Positions 40,943-50,378 of a DNA stretch of 64,000 nucleotides are shown one piece after another (the stretch's first letter is position 1; the number at the start of each line of letters is the position of its first letter). This stretch comes from Kappaphycus alvarezii (taxonomy: Eukaryota; Rhodophyta; Florideophyceae; Gigartinales; Solieriaceae), in the NCBI GenBank assembly GCA_002205965.3, contig NADL03000492.1, positions 1-64,000 of the forward strand, in the 5' to 3' direction. The position numbers and the translations under genes were made by a program. The notes under the pieces are model-generated. The model searched no databases. It worked only from the letters and a program-made list of their open reading frames with translations, and was not told where the DNA came from.

Positions 40943-41278
40943 ATGGAAGCCTATCACGCACCACACTTTCACGCCAAAATCTTGGTAGTTGGACTTCTCA
41001 CCAAGTTCTTTAACACATTGTTCACTCAGGATCCTCCGGCAAAGAATTTTGTGAGCACTTGCACTTTCTTTCGGCGACGCTCTGAAGAAATCGTCAAGAT
41101 CGTGGAGATAGGTAAAGACGGACTCTATCGTTTACCTCTTTCGCCAAACAAGTTTTTCGGATCAGCAAAACCAACCAACGCAGTCATGAATCAAAAGGAG
41201 ACAACTCAAAACTTGGCGCTTGAATGGAACTGCCGAACTGGACATCAACATCCAGGTATAGGGAACCTTCGAGAATAA
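40943..41278 (+). CDS. Ty1/copia element 2 GAG-pre-integrase region
   Basis: Encodes YHAPHFHAKILVVGLLTKFF, the usual copia segment between protease and integrase, then LYRLP and WNCRTGHQHPGIGNL carrying the first histidines of the HHCC module. The cysteines (FCIPCAIGKAKR) lie just downstream at about 41,335 beyond a frame break. Confidence 0.7.
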   Translation: MEAYHAPHFHAKILVVGLLTKFFNTLFTQDPPAKNFVSTCTFFRRRSEEIVKIVEIGKDGLYRLPLSPNKFFGSAKPTNAVMNQKETTQNLALEWNCRTGHQHPGIGNLRE

Positions 41279-41329
41279 TCCCAGACGTCCCTAGGTTTGA
41301 TCTTGGTTAAGACATTAGAATCGATCTTT

Positions 41330-42071
41330 TGTATTCCGTGCGCAATTGGAAAAGCGAAACGAAGTCCAATCCCTCCAAGCTTGCGCATCACAACTTATCC
41401 CCTTTAGCTGGTACACCTGGAAATCACCGGTAAGATTGCAACTACTTCCACTGGTGGTTCGCACTATGGCGTCGGGTTGATGACCGAACTTCAAAGACTG
41501 ATGTCCACTTCATCAAAAACAAGATTGGTCTATTCGTTTCTCTCAAGTTATACAGGGAGCGGCACGAGAACATCCTTGGTAGACTGATGATCAATCTTCG
41601 CGCCTTGATGGAGCGGGGGAGAACATTTCAAATGAATTCATCAATTTCTGCCGGATGAATGGAATTCGCATGGAAGAGACTCCACTCTATGCTTCACAGA
41701 GCAATGGAGTCGCCGAGTGTTTCATGAAGGAGCTCGGCACGCTTGCACGGGTTCTGTTTTTTGGAGCAAAGCTTCCTTCTGACCTTTGTACCGAAGCCAT
41801 GAGCCACGGCAATTGGCTTCGCAATAGCTTTCCATCTGCAAGAATCAACAAAAAAATCCCAATTCTATTGTGGGACGTATCTGCAGTGGTTCCGTTCAAT
41901 TACTTGCCAACATTTGGACAGCAGGGCTTTTCCTTTATCAATCCCCAACACGAGCCAAACGCAAACTATTTGCAAGAGCCGTCCATGGGCACTTTGTCGG
42001 ATTGCAAAGCGACTCTTCGCTGTACCGTATTTATGTTCCGTCGAACAGGGGATTCATCATCACACGAATAA
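41330..42071 (+). pseudogene. Ty1/copia element 2 integrase core
   Basis: Fragments in changing frames: SIFCIPCAIGKAKRSP, LEITGKIATTSTGGSHYGVG, then NGIRMEETPLYASQSNGVAE and MKELGTLARVLFFGAKLP (41655-42071). The SNGVAE segment holds the catalytic glutamate. At least two stops or frameshifts occur before 41,655. Confidence 0.7.
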
Positions 42072-42099
42072 ATGATTTCCGCATATTCCATGACGAGAA

Positions 42100-42960
42100 T
42101 TTGCCAGGGACCACAACTCTGCTCGACGGAATTGCACAAAAAAGTTCTATTGAAGCTGATAAAGATTTATCAGATGCGGACGCTGAGGAAGTCCTAGTAC
42201 AGGCATTCCACGATTACCGTATTCCCTTGCGCAACATGTTGCCACACGTTCATATTGCACGCAAGAAGCCGCAAGACTCAAATTTGCCTCGCTCATTCCA
42301 TGAGGCGATACAAAACAGAATATGTTCTTAAGCTATCCATAGGGAATTCCTCGCTTTGAAAGATTGCCGAACTTGGGAATATGTTGAACGACGTCCCGAG
42401 ATGCATGTTTCCTTACACATGGGTCTTCCGCCTGAAGCCTTTGGACATGGATGGAACATCCTTCTTGCACAAGGCTCGATGAGTTGTTCGCGGCTATCTG
42501 CAAGCTTCCGGATAGGACTTTGACCCTGATAATATCTATGCTCCCGTCGCAGCCCATGAATCAATCCGTATATTGCTGACTGTTGCCGCCGCCAATGGCC
42601 TCATTGTCGAAGGAGGGGACGTGTGTAATGTCTACCTATACGGTAACATTGACACTGACATTTTCATAGAACAACCTACCAACTCCAGTGGAATTCTCGA
42701 GCAACCCGGGCATGTTTGTCGTCTCTTGAAATCCATGTACGGCATTCGACAAGCTGGAGAGGTATGGTGATCGGTACTGGTGACGACCCTCCGAAGTTGT
42801 AATTTCACTCAGTCCAATGCAGATGCAAGGGCATTCTTCGGGAATGTTGAAAATGAATTTTTAATTGTCTTGATCGTGGTTGACGATAATAATTTTGTCT
42901 CCAATTCACACAAATCTTCTTCAACATCGCAAGACAAGATTGAGCGCTAAGTTGGACGTG
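42100..42960 (+). pseudogene. Ty1/copia element 2 reverse transcriptase
   Basis: Recognisable pieces: APVAAHESIRILLTVAAANG, VEGGDVCNVYLYGNIDTDIF (first catalytic D region), HVCRLLKSMYGIRQAGEVW (K-S-x-YG-x-x-QA), and IVVDDNNFVSNS at the Y-x-DD position. Stops at about 42,330 and 42,768-42,770 and frameshifts break it. Confidence 0.75.
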
Positions 42961-43389
42961 AGGTTCTTTGGCAAGTTGTCGTTGTTCGTCGGATGAGAAA
43001 TATTTCAAAGTGAAAGCGGAGTTAAGATTTCGCAACACCGGTACAAGGAAAGTATCTTGAAGGACCAAGGTCTTAGAGAAGCAAACGGATGCTGGACACC
43101 TCTTCCCATCAACGCCAATCTTATAAGTGCTCGCCCATTCGAGAAATTTTTATCCTAGACTGAACACAGTTGGTATCGTGCAACAAGTGGTGCTCTTCTA
43201 TATCTTTCAGTATGCACACGGCCAGATCTATCGTTTGCGTTTTGTTCCTTAGCAAGACAACTTCATGCTCCAACTCATAGACATGCGTTACTGCTACATC
43301 GTGTGCGTCGCTACCTGCCGGGGACGCGTAAATTGAGAATAGAATACCGCTGATCAACCACAGGAGGGGCACATATACTTCAAGCCTTT

Positions 43390-43857
43390 GTGGATGCGGA
43401 TCGGACAGGAGATAAAGAAACTCTAAAGTCAACAATAGGTTATGTAGTAGTATTGAACGGATCACCCATCTCTTGGAAGAGCCAGCGCCAGACCATCGTC
43501 GCTTTATCATCAGCTGAGTCTGAATTCGGTGCACTTTCATCACTCTCGAAGAACTTGAATTGGATACGAAGGTTGCGTTGGGAGCTGTGCAATGTTGTTC
43601 AGTTTAGTAAAAGATCATCCATTCCAACCACTACCATCTTTACCGACAATACCGCCGCGCTTACACTTTGTGTGAGTGATCAAGTATCTGCGAAGAGCAC
43701 ACACAACTAGGTTAAGTATGATAATGTTAGGGACCTTATTCGAAAAGGAATCATCGCTCTGGAATACGTTGGCACGAAGGAACAAGTTGCTGATTTGTTG
43801 ACGAAGGCTGTGGACAAACTTACTTTGGAACATTTTCGTCCATCGCTTTTGAAATAG
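43390..43857 (+). pseudogene. Ty1/copia element 2 RNase H and pol C-terminus
   Basis: QAFVDADRTGDKETLKSTIG (catalytic D), VALSSAESEFGALSSLSKNL (E region), TIFTDNTAALTL (D) and the closing GTKEQVADLLTKAVDKLTLE motif of copia pol, ending with a stop at 43,855-43,857. One frame interruption lies at about 43,708. Confidence 0.8.
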
Positions 43858-44181
43858 TACGCATCGTTCGCCAATGATCCATCGTCGCAATATCGCTCGC
43901 TACTTATTCATCATTTTGCTGCTTTGACGTTCCATTCTTCCATCATCCATTCTTGCATCAATTTGCGTTGCCCCACAAGGGTGGTCCTTCCATTCCCGAA
44001 TCTCCTCTGAAGGACAAGACGTGATACGGGATCAGAGACATTGAAACGTTTTTTATTTGTGTTGTGTGAGTTGATGTAACAACTGCTACGAAGTAAGTTT
44101 AGACTAGCCAAGCTAAGGGCAACATTTGTAGAGTTTGTGTTTGCGTCGTCGAGCTAGGACGGAGCTGTCGTTGAGGAGGGG

Positions 44182-44336
44182 TGAGGTTTGCACTCCTAAA
44201 GTGCAACGACAGAAATGATCGCGTACAGGCAAGCCGGGTCCAGCAAGGGACCGATATTTAGTGATTTAAATTAAGCTCGAGTACATGGGAGGTGCGAACA
44301 ATTTGTTCTGAGGACTGTTTGGGTTACTATCTTACA
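44182..44336. repeat. Right LTR of copia element 2
   Basis: TGAGGTTTGCACTCCTAAAG to ACTATCTTACA; begins TG and ends CA. Matches the left LTR including AGCAAGCCGGGTCC/AGGCAAGCCGGGTCC and ATATTTAGTGATTT. Confidence 0.75.
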
Positions 44337-46162
44337 TTAAAGCTTGGGATGCGTGGCATAAGTACAATTCAGGGGTTACTCGTAGATTAAATCACTTAAT
44401 TTAGCTCATATTAGTCCCTTTCAGCATGGAACGGTGTATTCATACCCTGATTTTCAGGAAGAATCTGGTTCACCGCGGGAACTTGGGACCAGTGACTCTG
44501 GTCAACAATGTCCAAGAGAGCTCTGCTATTGACGCTGTCTGTCGCTGTCGACCGAGGAAACAAAGATTCTATTCACATCGCCCTCGCTTGTCTACTATCG
44601 CGGGTAGCAGGAAGTACAATGTACCTCGGCGAGATTCTTAGACTAGAGCTATGAAATAATTCTGTATCCTTTCAGATAAAATTACATCCCAACAGGAGTA
44701 TTAGTCATTTGGATAAGTACTCGCGATGTCCAAGCCGCTGTGCGCAATAAACCAGGGAGCCTTTGGCAAAAATCTGTGCCGTACCTCGTACTTGTTACAT
44801 CAGAAGGGGACTGGAACGTACTTGTCACCCAGCGCTGCTGGGTCAATAATCTTCGCTTCGCGGTTGTGATAGCTCAAAAAACCTGGTGAGCATGTCGCAT
44901 CTTTCATTCTAAATTGCGATCGACAGAACCTGGGTAATACTCCCGGTCAGCAAGGATGTTAACAGCGGGCGGCAAAGCTGCCCGCCATTCGAGGAGCCCA
45001 CCCTTCTTACCGAACAACAATGCTGCACGATTATCCCCATCCAAGTCCATGTCGTCCTTTGTCAACTAGGAAAGCCTCTTCGCGTACGACGCTTCCGCTG
45101 CGAAATGCGAGAACGCAATGTCGAGGACTTCCTCGACAGCAAACAGCAGGGTGAAATACTGAACTCTGCGACGAGAACAGGAAGCAACGTCATCTGGGCA
45201 AGCGTCCAGATGACGCTGACCAACTACGTTTCTGTCAAAGCGAACTAGCCAGTCTTTGTTGACAGCGTTCTCCACAGTGGTGGCGATATGAAATGTTCCG
45301 CCTTTTTCATGTTATTTTAGACCCAATCCATCAAATTATGTTGCGAACAATGTACCTTCGCATTGAAACGCGATCAAATCTTGATGCGCCCCATCATGAT
45401 CTTTTGGAAATGAATTCATGAAGCATTTTAACTCCTTGGATCTCAAACCGTCGCTCTTGCCAACAGCGTCAAAGAAGACATTTTAGTACAGTTCGACCCG
45501 GCAGTTCACCCTTTCATGCGACACAGAACAAGCTAGAGACTCAGATGGATTAAATTGTGGTCACTTTATACTAACGCAAGCACAAAATTCAGCAATTATT
45601 TTCATCCGGATCACCTCACATTCACCTCTTTTACAAACGGCGACGAGAGCATATCCTAATTGCAATGTGTTTTTGTGAATCATCTAAGTCTTGAAGCAGT
45701 TCTGGGAACCATGCCTGTGACAGCATAAATCGAATTTAGTGCTGATAGATCTGACTATAATCACCACTCCTGTACGGCAGAGGGGTATTTGTCTGCCCGC
45801 AAAAAGACGAGATGGAGATATTTCCTCAGTGGCTGCTTCTTTGTCAAAATTTGCGGAAAACAACTCCAATCTGCAACCCATAATAATTTAGAATGGAGCA
45901 CCGAACAACGAGTCTGATCCTGACAAATTACAACTGCATAAAGCAACCAAAATGGAGTTGAAAGCTACGAAAGTAATGGAGCTTGAGTCAAGATAATGGA
46001 ATCAATGGAAAGTACCACTTCCGATCTGCGTGGCCAGACAACTCAAACAGTGCTTGAGACAAGGGTTGAAAAAGTAAGTAAGCTAATAGATCGGACAGTT
46101 TGAAGTACTGAACGCAAGAACAGCGGGGAAAATGACTCATAAAAGCGTATCAGTACGGTCTT
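44337..46162. other. Intergenic stretch without assignable genes
   Basis: Short frames only. A minus-strand frame around 44,930-45,060 contains NILADREYYPGS and a frame at 45,066-45,275 is cysteine-poor and basic; both might be transposon debris. No repeat shared with the rest of the window was found. Confidence 0.4.
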
Positions 46163-47929
46163 TGCATAGATCCCGCCTCAGTTTCACGCTTAAACTCAAT
46201 ATTAGGCTCAGATGAATCCAAATATCGTCTGCGCATATACAAGGCCTCGTAGAGGTCGCATTCGTCCTGTAAATGAACTTCCAAGTTTTAGATGTCTACG
46301 TGGCTCATCCTGTATCAAAACCAGAGGGAGATGGAATTTAATTGTCATTAAAATAATCCAAAATCATGTTGTGGAGCTTTGAGCATACCACGATTATGCA
46401 CGCATATTTCTTAACTGTACATCGCAATGGCCTCCGGAAAATACACCGCGTCGAAACAAGAATAGAAACGTTTGTTCGATAAAGAAACTTTCAGAATAAT
46501 GTCAGTAATTGAAACAGTCTGTCGCGATTGACAAGTTTCGACCGGGCCAAGGTTTTGATAAACTATTCATGCGTTCGTATGCGTCATCGGCGATAAGAGT
46601 TTCAGGCGATTATTAAACAAAATGACAGACACGCTCCCCTTTTCTCGGTTGTTTTTCGGGGGAGATACTTTACTCCACAACTTAAACTTGCCCTTGTGTG
46701 GACAAAAAGCTCGATAAATCTATCAGAGACCGAGCAACAGTAGAACTACTGGCGACCACAAATGGTAGGCGGTCATTTCTAGCTACAAATCATAGAATAT
46801 ACTGACTAACAACAACGGAATGCCACAGGAAAGCACGCAGATTCCCCACTTGTCGCACGTTTCCAATCAGGAGAGACTTTACTGACGACTGAAAGCTTCA
46901 TGCCACAGACAAAAAAATGATTGCACAATTCAAGAGATTCTGATTTCGCCGCAATCAAAAACGTTCAACTTCAATATTAGTCACCGCTGCGCCGATACTC
47001 TCAACTATCGGCCGTAATCCAAAAGCAAGGAAGTAGTCCTCCACTCCTTCGTTCAAGTAGCTCAGAAAGACCAGTAATGGCATATGCAGTAAATCCATGT
47101 CTTGATCCAGCTTCTAGACGAGAGATAAAGGTAAACTATAATTTGGGTCGCACATAGCTTCGACATCAATCGCGAAAAACCTTTTCTGATGAGGTACGAC
47201 GAATAATCATCAATCACCCAACCAGCTGGCTCCACAATCTCAATGAAAATACCATCTAGAGCTCCACAGCACATTCGCAGTGCGCCACGTCCAGACCTTG
47301 AAAACACTTTCACGACTTCTATGAGCCATAACTCATAACCATGCGGAAATTGGATTTGTCGTGACTGATTCATAGCTTCCATAGTTTCATCGATAAAAAA
47401 CTACACACGTGATAGAGATAAGCTGTGAATATATGCCATGTCAAGATAAGATACCCTCTCCAACCCTCGTATAGTAACTGATAGATGCATGAGAGGACAA
47501 CTTCTAGAATTCCGCTTGTCTCCCAATACAAGTTCATCTGGAAGTCGCATGAAAGTTCCAATAGCCATGCAATATAGACTTTCAAATATTTCTTAGGGGT
47601 CCTAGATAGAACTTCCAAAAAGAAGAAGACGCCGCGAGGAATAGATTGCAGTCCATGCCATCAATGTCGAGCGAGAGAACATAAAGCGTTGAAACAGTGA
47701 ATATGACCTTCTGGATCGTTCTTTGCTTTCTCGATACGAGCGCTATAATGACATTTTTCGATGAGCTACTGCCCCGTACAAGTCGGATGATTTCGCCTGA
47801 CAGTCTACAGACCATTATGAGAATGTAAAAGTGGTGAAAGCGAAGCTGGATAGTACAGGTTTTGCCACTGTATATACAACAACGACACTGTACAATTTAT
47901 TTCGAATGTTTTACCCGTGCTGATATTAG
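46163..47929 (-). mobile_element. PIF/Harbinger-related block, copy 2, left part
   Basis: Collinear with 16,549-18,327, diverged by substitutions and small indels. It continues at 49,458 after a 1528-bp insertion and again at 57,110 after the 7368-bp gypsy insertion. It ends with the target sequence ATTAG (47,925-47,929). Confidence 0.7.
47062..47815 (-). pseudogene. PIF/Harbinger (DDE_Tnp_4) transposase fragment, copy 2
   Basis: Three overlapping minus-strand frames (47062-47382, 47370-47618, 47582-47815). The first has CCGALDGIFIEIVEPAGWVI followed by DDYSSYLIRKGFS, a better match to the family's GALDG-I and RKG blocks than copy 1. The second aspartate is not visible (KLCATQ in place of the C-D-x-x block). 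It is frame-broken and non-functional. Confidence 0.6.
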
Positions 47930-49457
47930 TGATAGGGGTAAATCGTTGGGAGAAGAGATACTCAGACCCAAATAACCCAAGAAGGAGGTGTTGCAAGCGA
48001 CAAAAGTGCTACCGTGGTATAGTTGAAGGAACAAAAAGGATTTTATATGGAAGAGAGTTGAGAGGTCTACAAGCAAGTATGGAAGGAGCAGGGTCTACCA
48101 CTGATGCTCTGTGACCAGCGTAGGAAAAAGTTTTTCTTGGGTCTGAAGTTGACTCTCAACTTCCTACTACTCGGGACTTGGCTTGAAATTGGCTGCCAAC
48201 TTGCTTGACCTCTCCATGAGGAAGCAGTTTACTCAGCTTACATAGACTTTTGGCTACCGCTAAAGTCCGAACAAAACTACAGAAGGTACCAGGAAATGCA
48301 TAAAAACAATTTGTGTGGACGATATACTCTAAACAAAAGATACTTAAGAAACTAACAATCAATGAGGTCCTCTTATTTCCCATTCTCTAAATCAGATCCA
48401 AGCAACTCCTCCAAAATATCCATGCTGCCCAAGAAGTCCCCACAAATATCTGCGAACGGCTCATAGCTCTCTGTTTCCTCCTGGGAGATATCTAAACTAC
48501 TAAAGATATCTCCATCCGGTTCCAGCGTCGGCACCACTTGTTCCATACTCTCCAGTCCAGGCCCCACCACTCCAACACTTTCCATGCCCACTTTTCCCTC
48601 ATCCACCTCGTCCTCGTCCTCATCATCCTCCTCTTCCTCCTCTTCTTCCTCTTCCTCCTCTTCCTTCTCTTCCTCCTCTTCCTCCTTTCCTCCTCTTCCT
48701 CTTCATCATCCTCCCCGTTATTAACCTCATAGGCCAATTCAGGGGCTACCCACTCCTCGAAGGTCTCCCCAGCTCCCTCCTCGATGTCCCACTCCCGCTC
48801 CTTACCTAGCTCCTCCGCCTCATCCTCAATAAAAAGGCGACGCACGAATTCGATCACCTTCTTTTTGGTTTGCCGGCGCAGGTAGTCATCACTGTCAGTA
48901 GGTCCGAAAGGGAGTAGGGGAATAGAGTTTAGGGGGCGGGGATGGCGTTTTTTGGAAATGACTTTCGAGGGGCATAGATTTTTCATTTTGGTAGGCTTTG
49001 GGGAATGGGAGGCAATTGATGGTGTTTTGGGTGTGTGGGGGGAGAGGGGTGATAAGTAAAATGATCGGGGACGTTTGAAACTTGCAATGAAGGGGTTTAA
49101 ATAGGCTCCCGGGGCAGGTTCAATAGACTAGGAATAGGTAAAATAAATCTGCAAGGGATTTTGTAATAGTGCATTTGCGCCCTTTTTCTCAAAAAAGCGA
49201 ATTTGGAGGAGGGGATAAGCTATAAGGGGAAAAGAACTTGATTCGGGATCGATTCAGAGGGGTAGATACAGTATAAAAATTTCTAGATAAAATGGAAGCA
49301 AATTTGGAGAGCACCGCGGTAATGATAAGCAAGGCTCTCGGAGGACGAGAAAGGACTGGAACTATAAGCAATTTTGGACAAGGGGAGGTAGTACAATATA
49401 CTAAAAGTCTGTAGATGACGGCGACAAAAATCGGTTCCTATCAGCACGCGCCTAACA
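47930..49457 (-). mobile_element. Solo LTR, 1528 bp, carrying an acidic ORF
   Basis: On the plus strand it starts TGATAGGGGTAAATCG and ends GCGCCTAACA (TG...CA). It is flanked on both sides by ATTAG (47,925-47,929 and 49,458-49,462), while the paralogous empty site at 18,323-18,327 has one ATTAG. This is direct filled/empty-site evidence for an insertion with 5-bp target duplication, as left by LTR-retrotransposon integrases. Its 3' two-thirds recur at 29,450-30,404. No internal element region is present, so it is a solo LTR or a small LTR-like non-autonomous element. Confidence 0.8.
48373..48986 (-). pseudogene. Acidic LTR-encoded protein, copy 2
   Basis: Starts at ATG (48,984-48,986) with MKNLCPSKVISKKRHPRPLN, a basic N-terminus, then DSDDYLRRQTKKKVIEFVRR (shared with copy 1), an acidic part and a GAGGAA-type purine microsatellite (about 48,606-48,700). 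A frame change inside the microsatellite turns the glutamate run into arginine/lysine in one frame; the other frame (to 48,373) keeps the conserved end PFADICGDFLGSMDILEELL. Length changes of the GAGGAA array may move the protein in and out of frame. Confidence 0.55.
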
Positions 49458-49741
49458 ATTAGCATGCGGAATACGACATGCATTCCAATTCCAATTCTAC
49501 TATCAATCCTACATATCTCTTGTTCTTATCTACTAAATGTTTTTCGTCGGAACGACCCTTAACAGCAACGGGGGGAATGTGGGGTAGTTTAATATTTGAA
49601 AGATATGATCGCTTTTGGCCAGGAATGTTTCAAAGGCGCGGTTCGGCTATCCCTCGGTGTATGCTAAACATGTTCAGGATAATGGGTGGTGTTACTCGTG
49701 CGCCTAGAGGGCTGGCTCAAATCCTGTCAGCAGGTATGATT
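49458..49741. mobile_element. PIF/Harbinger-related block, copy 2, middle part
   Basis: Matches 18,323-18,605 after the solo LTR. It includes the MWGS-type repeat and ends with the left target duplication (TGATT, 49,737-49,741) of the gypsy element. Confidence 0.7.
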
Positions 49742-49857
49742 TGATGGGAATGGGAGAGGGATTCTTGGAAGAAGACAGATAAAGGAGTAGGTTTAGGGTA
49801 GGGAGGGGTCGCTAGGTGACGCTGCCTCCTGCACGCTGCCCAGCCAACTCGGGTGCT

Positions 49858-49868
49858 ACCTATATAAC
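49858..49868 (-). promoter_or_regulatory. LTR TATA box
   Basis: On the minus strand CGGTTATATAGGTAGC; conserved in the 5' LTR at about 56,907-56,917. It marks the U3/R boundary for minus-strand transcription of gag-pol. Confidence 0.6.
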
Positions 49869-49902
49869 CGACACCAGAGCGGTCTGTGGCTGAGAGTCGT
49901 CG

Positions 49903-49935
49903 GTACAGTAGTGTACTTACTGTACACTACTGTAC
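49903..49935. repeat. 14-bp perfect inverted repeat inside the LTR
   Basis: GTACAGTAGTGTAC, spacer TTACT, GTACACTACTGTAC. It could extrude as a cruciform or bind a dimeric protein. In the 5' LTR (about 56,952-56,984) one arm has a single mismatch. Confidence 0.8.
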
Positions 49936-50060
49936 TTGACCATAAAAAATAATTAAAAACTACGAGGTAAAAGATAGAAAGTATAGTACGTTACCCTAAA
50001 ATATCGTCATAGATAGTACTAGAAACGCATAAAATCACCTTCCAGCCACTGTCATCAACA

Positions 50061-50076
50061 CCACTCCGTCCTCAAA
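50061..50076 (-). other. Polypurine tract candidate
   Basis: On the minus strand GAGGACGGAGTGG abuts the start of the 3' LTR (TGTTGATGA). It is a purine-rich run with two interruptions, where plus-strand DNA priming of LTR elements occurs. Confidence 0.5.
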
Positions 50077-50378
50077 CTGCAACCCGGGTGCAGTAAAGTG
50101 AGCTCGGCTAGCTCAAGGTAAGGATCGGCCGACCCTTGCACACCCCCCCACACACCTGCACACACTCGTTCCCATTCTTGCCCGCAACCCCAAGCTACCA
50201 ACTCTTGAGGTCTTGTACCCTCATAAGCTTCCATATCCTCCCGTGCACCGCCTTCGCCTCGAAGCTCAGTGTCGATTCAGATCAGACAAAGTCTCCGCGA
50301 CAGGCCTATCCACTGAGCGTGTAGAGGCGAAGGAATCCGGTGGTATCGTCGTCCCAAAATCCCCTGTGGATTAGTAAG
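50077..50378 (+). promoter_or_regulatory. Leader/promoter region of the antisense histone-mimic gene
   Basis: A 300-bp C-rich stretch with runs CACACCCCCCCACACACC and CTCGTTCCCATTCTTGCCC and no TATA box. It lies between the 3' LTR and the ATG at 50,379. Transcription of the plus-strand gene must start here or within the LTR in antisense direction. This is inference from position. Confidence 0.35.

Larger units (their letters stand above)
49742..50060 (-). repeat. 3' LTR of the histone-mimic element
   Basis: TGATGGGAATGG to TCATCAACA on the plus strand. It contains a TATA box (GGTTATATAGG on the minus strand, about 49,858-49,868) and a 14-bp perfect inverted repeat at 49,903-49,935. It is equal in length to the 5' LTR. 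Confidence 0.9.

Noticed and set aside
48538..48732. Plus-strand leucine/phenylalanine/serine-rich ORF resembling a membrane protein
   Set aside because: It is the exact antisense of the GAGGAA-type purine repeat that encodes the glutamate run; the hydrophobic run is a by-product of CTTCCT repeats.
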